A stretch of DNA of 61,417 nucleotides from Acholeplasmataceae bacterium (GTDB taxonomy: Bacteria > Bacillota_I > Bacilli_A > Acholeplasmatales > Acholeplasmataceae). Below the pieces are notes generated by a model, which saw nothing but the letters and a program-made list of their open reading frames with translations, was not told the DNA's origin and made no database searches. Made by a program: the position numbers and the translations under genes. Shown here piece after piece: positions 60,662 to 61,417 of this stretch (position 1 is its first letter; the number at the start of each line of letters is the position of its first letter). Where the stretch lies: positions 1-61,417 of the forward strand of contig JAGYLU010000005.1 of the NCBI GenBank assembly GCA_018400755.1. Direction: 5' to 3'.

Positions 60662-61417
60662 GATTGTTCTCCAATTCTGTCGCGGATGTATGAAGCGACT
60701 TTCTTGATGACGACTTCCTCTTGGACTTCACGGTCGGCGTCTTTGACAGCAACGACACCCCGCTCAAACTCATCCTCACCGAGAATGATCAAAAACCGGG
60801 CCCTCGCCTTGAGTGCTTGCTTGAGCTGTCCTTTGAATGCCTTCTTGGTATAGTTCATATCAGCTGACAAATTCTTCTGTCTCAGATCATAAAGCATCTT
60901 CGTGGCGGTCTTGCGATGTTTCTCTTCAAAGACAATGACATAGGCATCAAGTCGCTTTTCCTCTGCCAAGACGACATTTTCAGCGTCTAGCGCCAGTAAC
61001 AGACGTTCCATCCCAAAAGCGAACCCGATACCACCAAGATCCGGGCCTCCAAGTTCTTTGACAAGGCGTTGATATCTGCCCCCGCCACCAAGGACGTTTT
61101 GAGCACCAAATCCTTCGATATCAGCCTCAATCTCAAAAACAGTGTGACTATAGTAATCAAGTCCGCGTACGAGTCTGGTATTGATCTCATAGCTGATACC
61201 AGCGGCATCAAGATGCTGGATCACATCATGGAAGTATTGCTTCGACTCAGCAGAGAGAAAATCTTTCGTCACCGGAGCTTGTTTCACAGCCAGATGGTTT
61301 TGGTCAACCTTGCAGTCAAGAATCCTGAGAGGATTCTTCTCAAGACGGTTCTGACAATCATCGCACAACGTGTCCTTGACAGGGGTGAAATGTCTGATCA
61401 ACGCATCTTGATAAGTC
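60658..61417 (-). CDS. hisS: Histidine-tRNA ligase, C-terminal part (partial at the right edge)
   Basis: The frame is open to the window edge; 252 residues of the C-terminal half are visible. HisRS motifs: RGLDYYSHTVFEIEADIEGF (His-specific loop), GGRYQRLVKELGGPDLGGIG (motif 3 approach), and FGMERLLLAL (motif 3), followed by the anticodon domain. The first half is outside the window. It is the first gene of the hisS-to-rluD operon as seen here. Confidence 0.93.
   Translation of the reverse strand, partial: TYQDALIRHFTPVKDTLCDDCQNRLEKNPLRILDCKVDQNHLAVKQAPVTKDFLSAESKQYFHDVIQHLDAAGISYEINTRLVRGLDYYSHTVFEIEADIEGFGAQNVLGGGGRYQRLVKELGGPDLGGIGFAFGMERLLLALDAENVVLAEEKRLDAYVIVFEEKHRKTATKMLYDLRQKNLSADMNYTKKAFKGQLKQALKARARFLIILGEDEFERGVVAVKDADREVQEEVVIKKVASYIRDRIGEQS

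Noticed and set aside
1-61417. CRISPR arrays, tRNA or rRNA genes, phage genes
   Set aside because: None recognised by eye: no regularly spaced repeats, no cloverleaf with TTCGANTC context, no rRNA signatures, no structural phage proteins. A dedicated scan (tRNAscan-SE, CRISPR finder) would be decisive.

Overview
The window reads as a compact chromosomal segment of a low- to mid-GC Gram-positive lineage (Bacillota, or a Mollicutes relative such as Acholeplasmatales/Izemoplasmatales). Supporting signs are strong AGGAGG-type ribosome binding sites, sigma-A promoters (TTGACA-17-TATAAT), short intergenic gaps, Firmicutes-type genes (parE/parC, MutS2, RNase HIII, DarA, YneF, RluD/LspA, rpsO-pnp) and a type B-like RNase P RNA. 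TGA is used freely as a stop and tryptophan is encoded by TGG, so this is the standard bacterial code and not the Mycoplasma code. The exact taxon is an inference.

Layout. 1-15.6 kb: end of a membrane protein, infC-rpmI-rplT behind an attenuator leader, a structured 6S-like RNA, an M42 peptidase, rsmD, plsY, parE-parC, a nucleoside kinase, a winged-helix protein and a lone tsf. 15.6-28.3 kb: a TetR regulator and an eleven-gene same-strand block (thiolase, short-chain reductase, KAS III-like enzyme, complete Liv-type ABC importer, CoA-transferase, two alpha/beta hydrolases). The block is preceded by two tandem promoters, each followed by a copy of the same palindrome. This looks like one regulated uptake-and-acyl-CoA module. 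Two oddities stand out: the LivG ATPase has a 220-residue coiled-coil front end, and the thiolase is frameshifted just before its catalytic C-terminal cysteine. 28.3-29.9 kb: gene-free AT-rich DNA with decayed IS3-like transposase fragments. 29.9-34.7 kb: asparaginase, a Pr6Pr membrane protein, two redox proteins (a thioredoxin-like lipoprotein and a CcdA-like membrane protein with its own CxxC domain), and a cysteine desulfurase pseudogene with about six frame changes.

34.7-40 kb (minus strand): hemW-xerD-deoB and lepA. 40-45.6 kb: a lipoprotein with cysteine at every third residue after its lipobox, two overlapping CNNM/CorC-type transporters behind an attenuator-type leader RNA, a Na+/Ca2+ exchanger and a hydrolase. 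45.6-61.4 kb (almost all minus strand): rnpB, rplY, the truB-ribF-darA-rpsO-pnp region, trxA, mutS2 facing rnhC, and a tightly packed hisS-aspS-msrA-comEB-sepM-orf-lspA-rluD operon. hisS runs off the right edge.

Most of the window is core translation, DNA topology, RNA maturation and envelope housekeeping. The accessory interest lies in the TetR/Liv block, the two leader or structured RNA candidates, the cysteine-triplet lipoprotein and the decaying loci. No tRNA, rRNA or CRISPR array was recognised.
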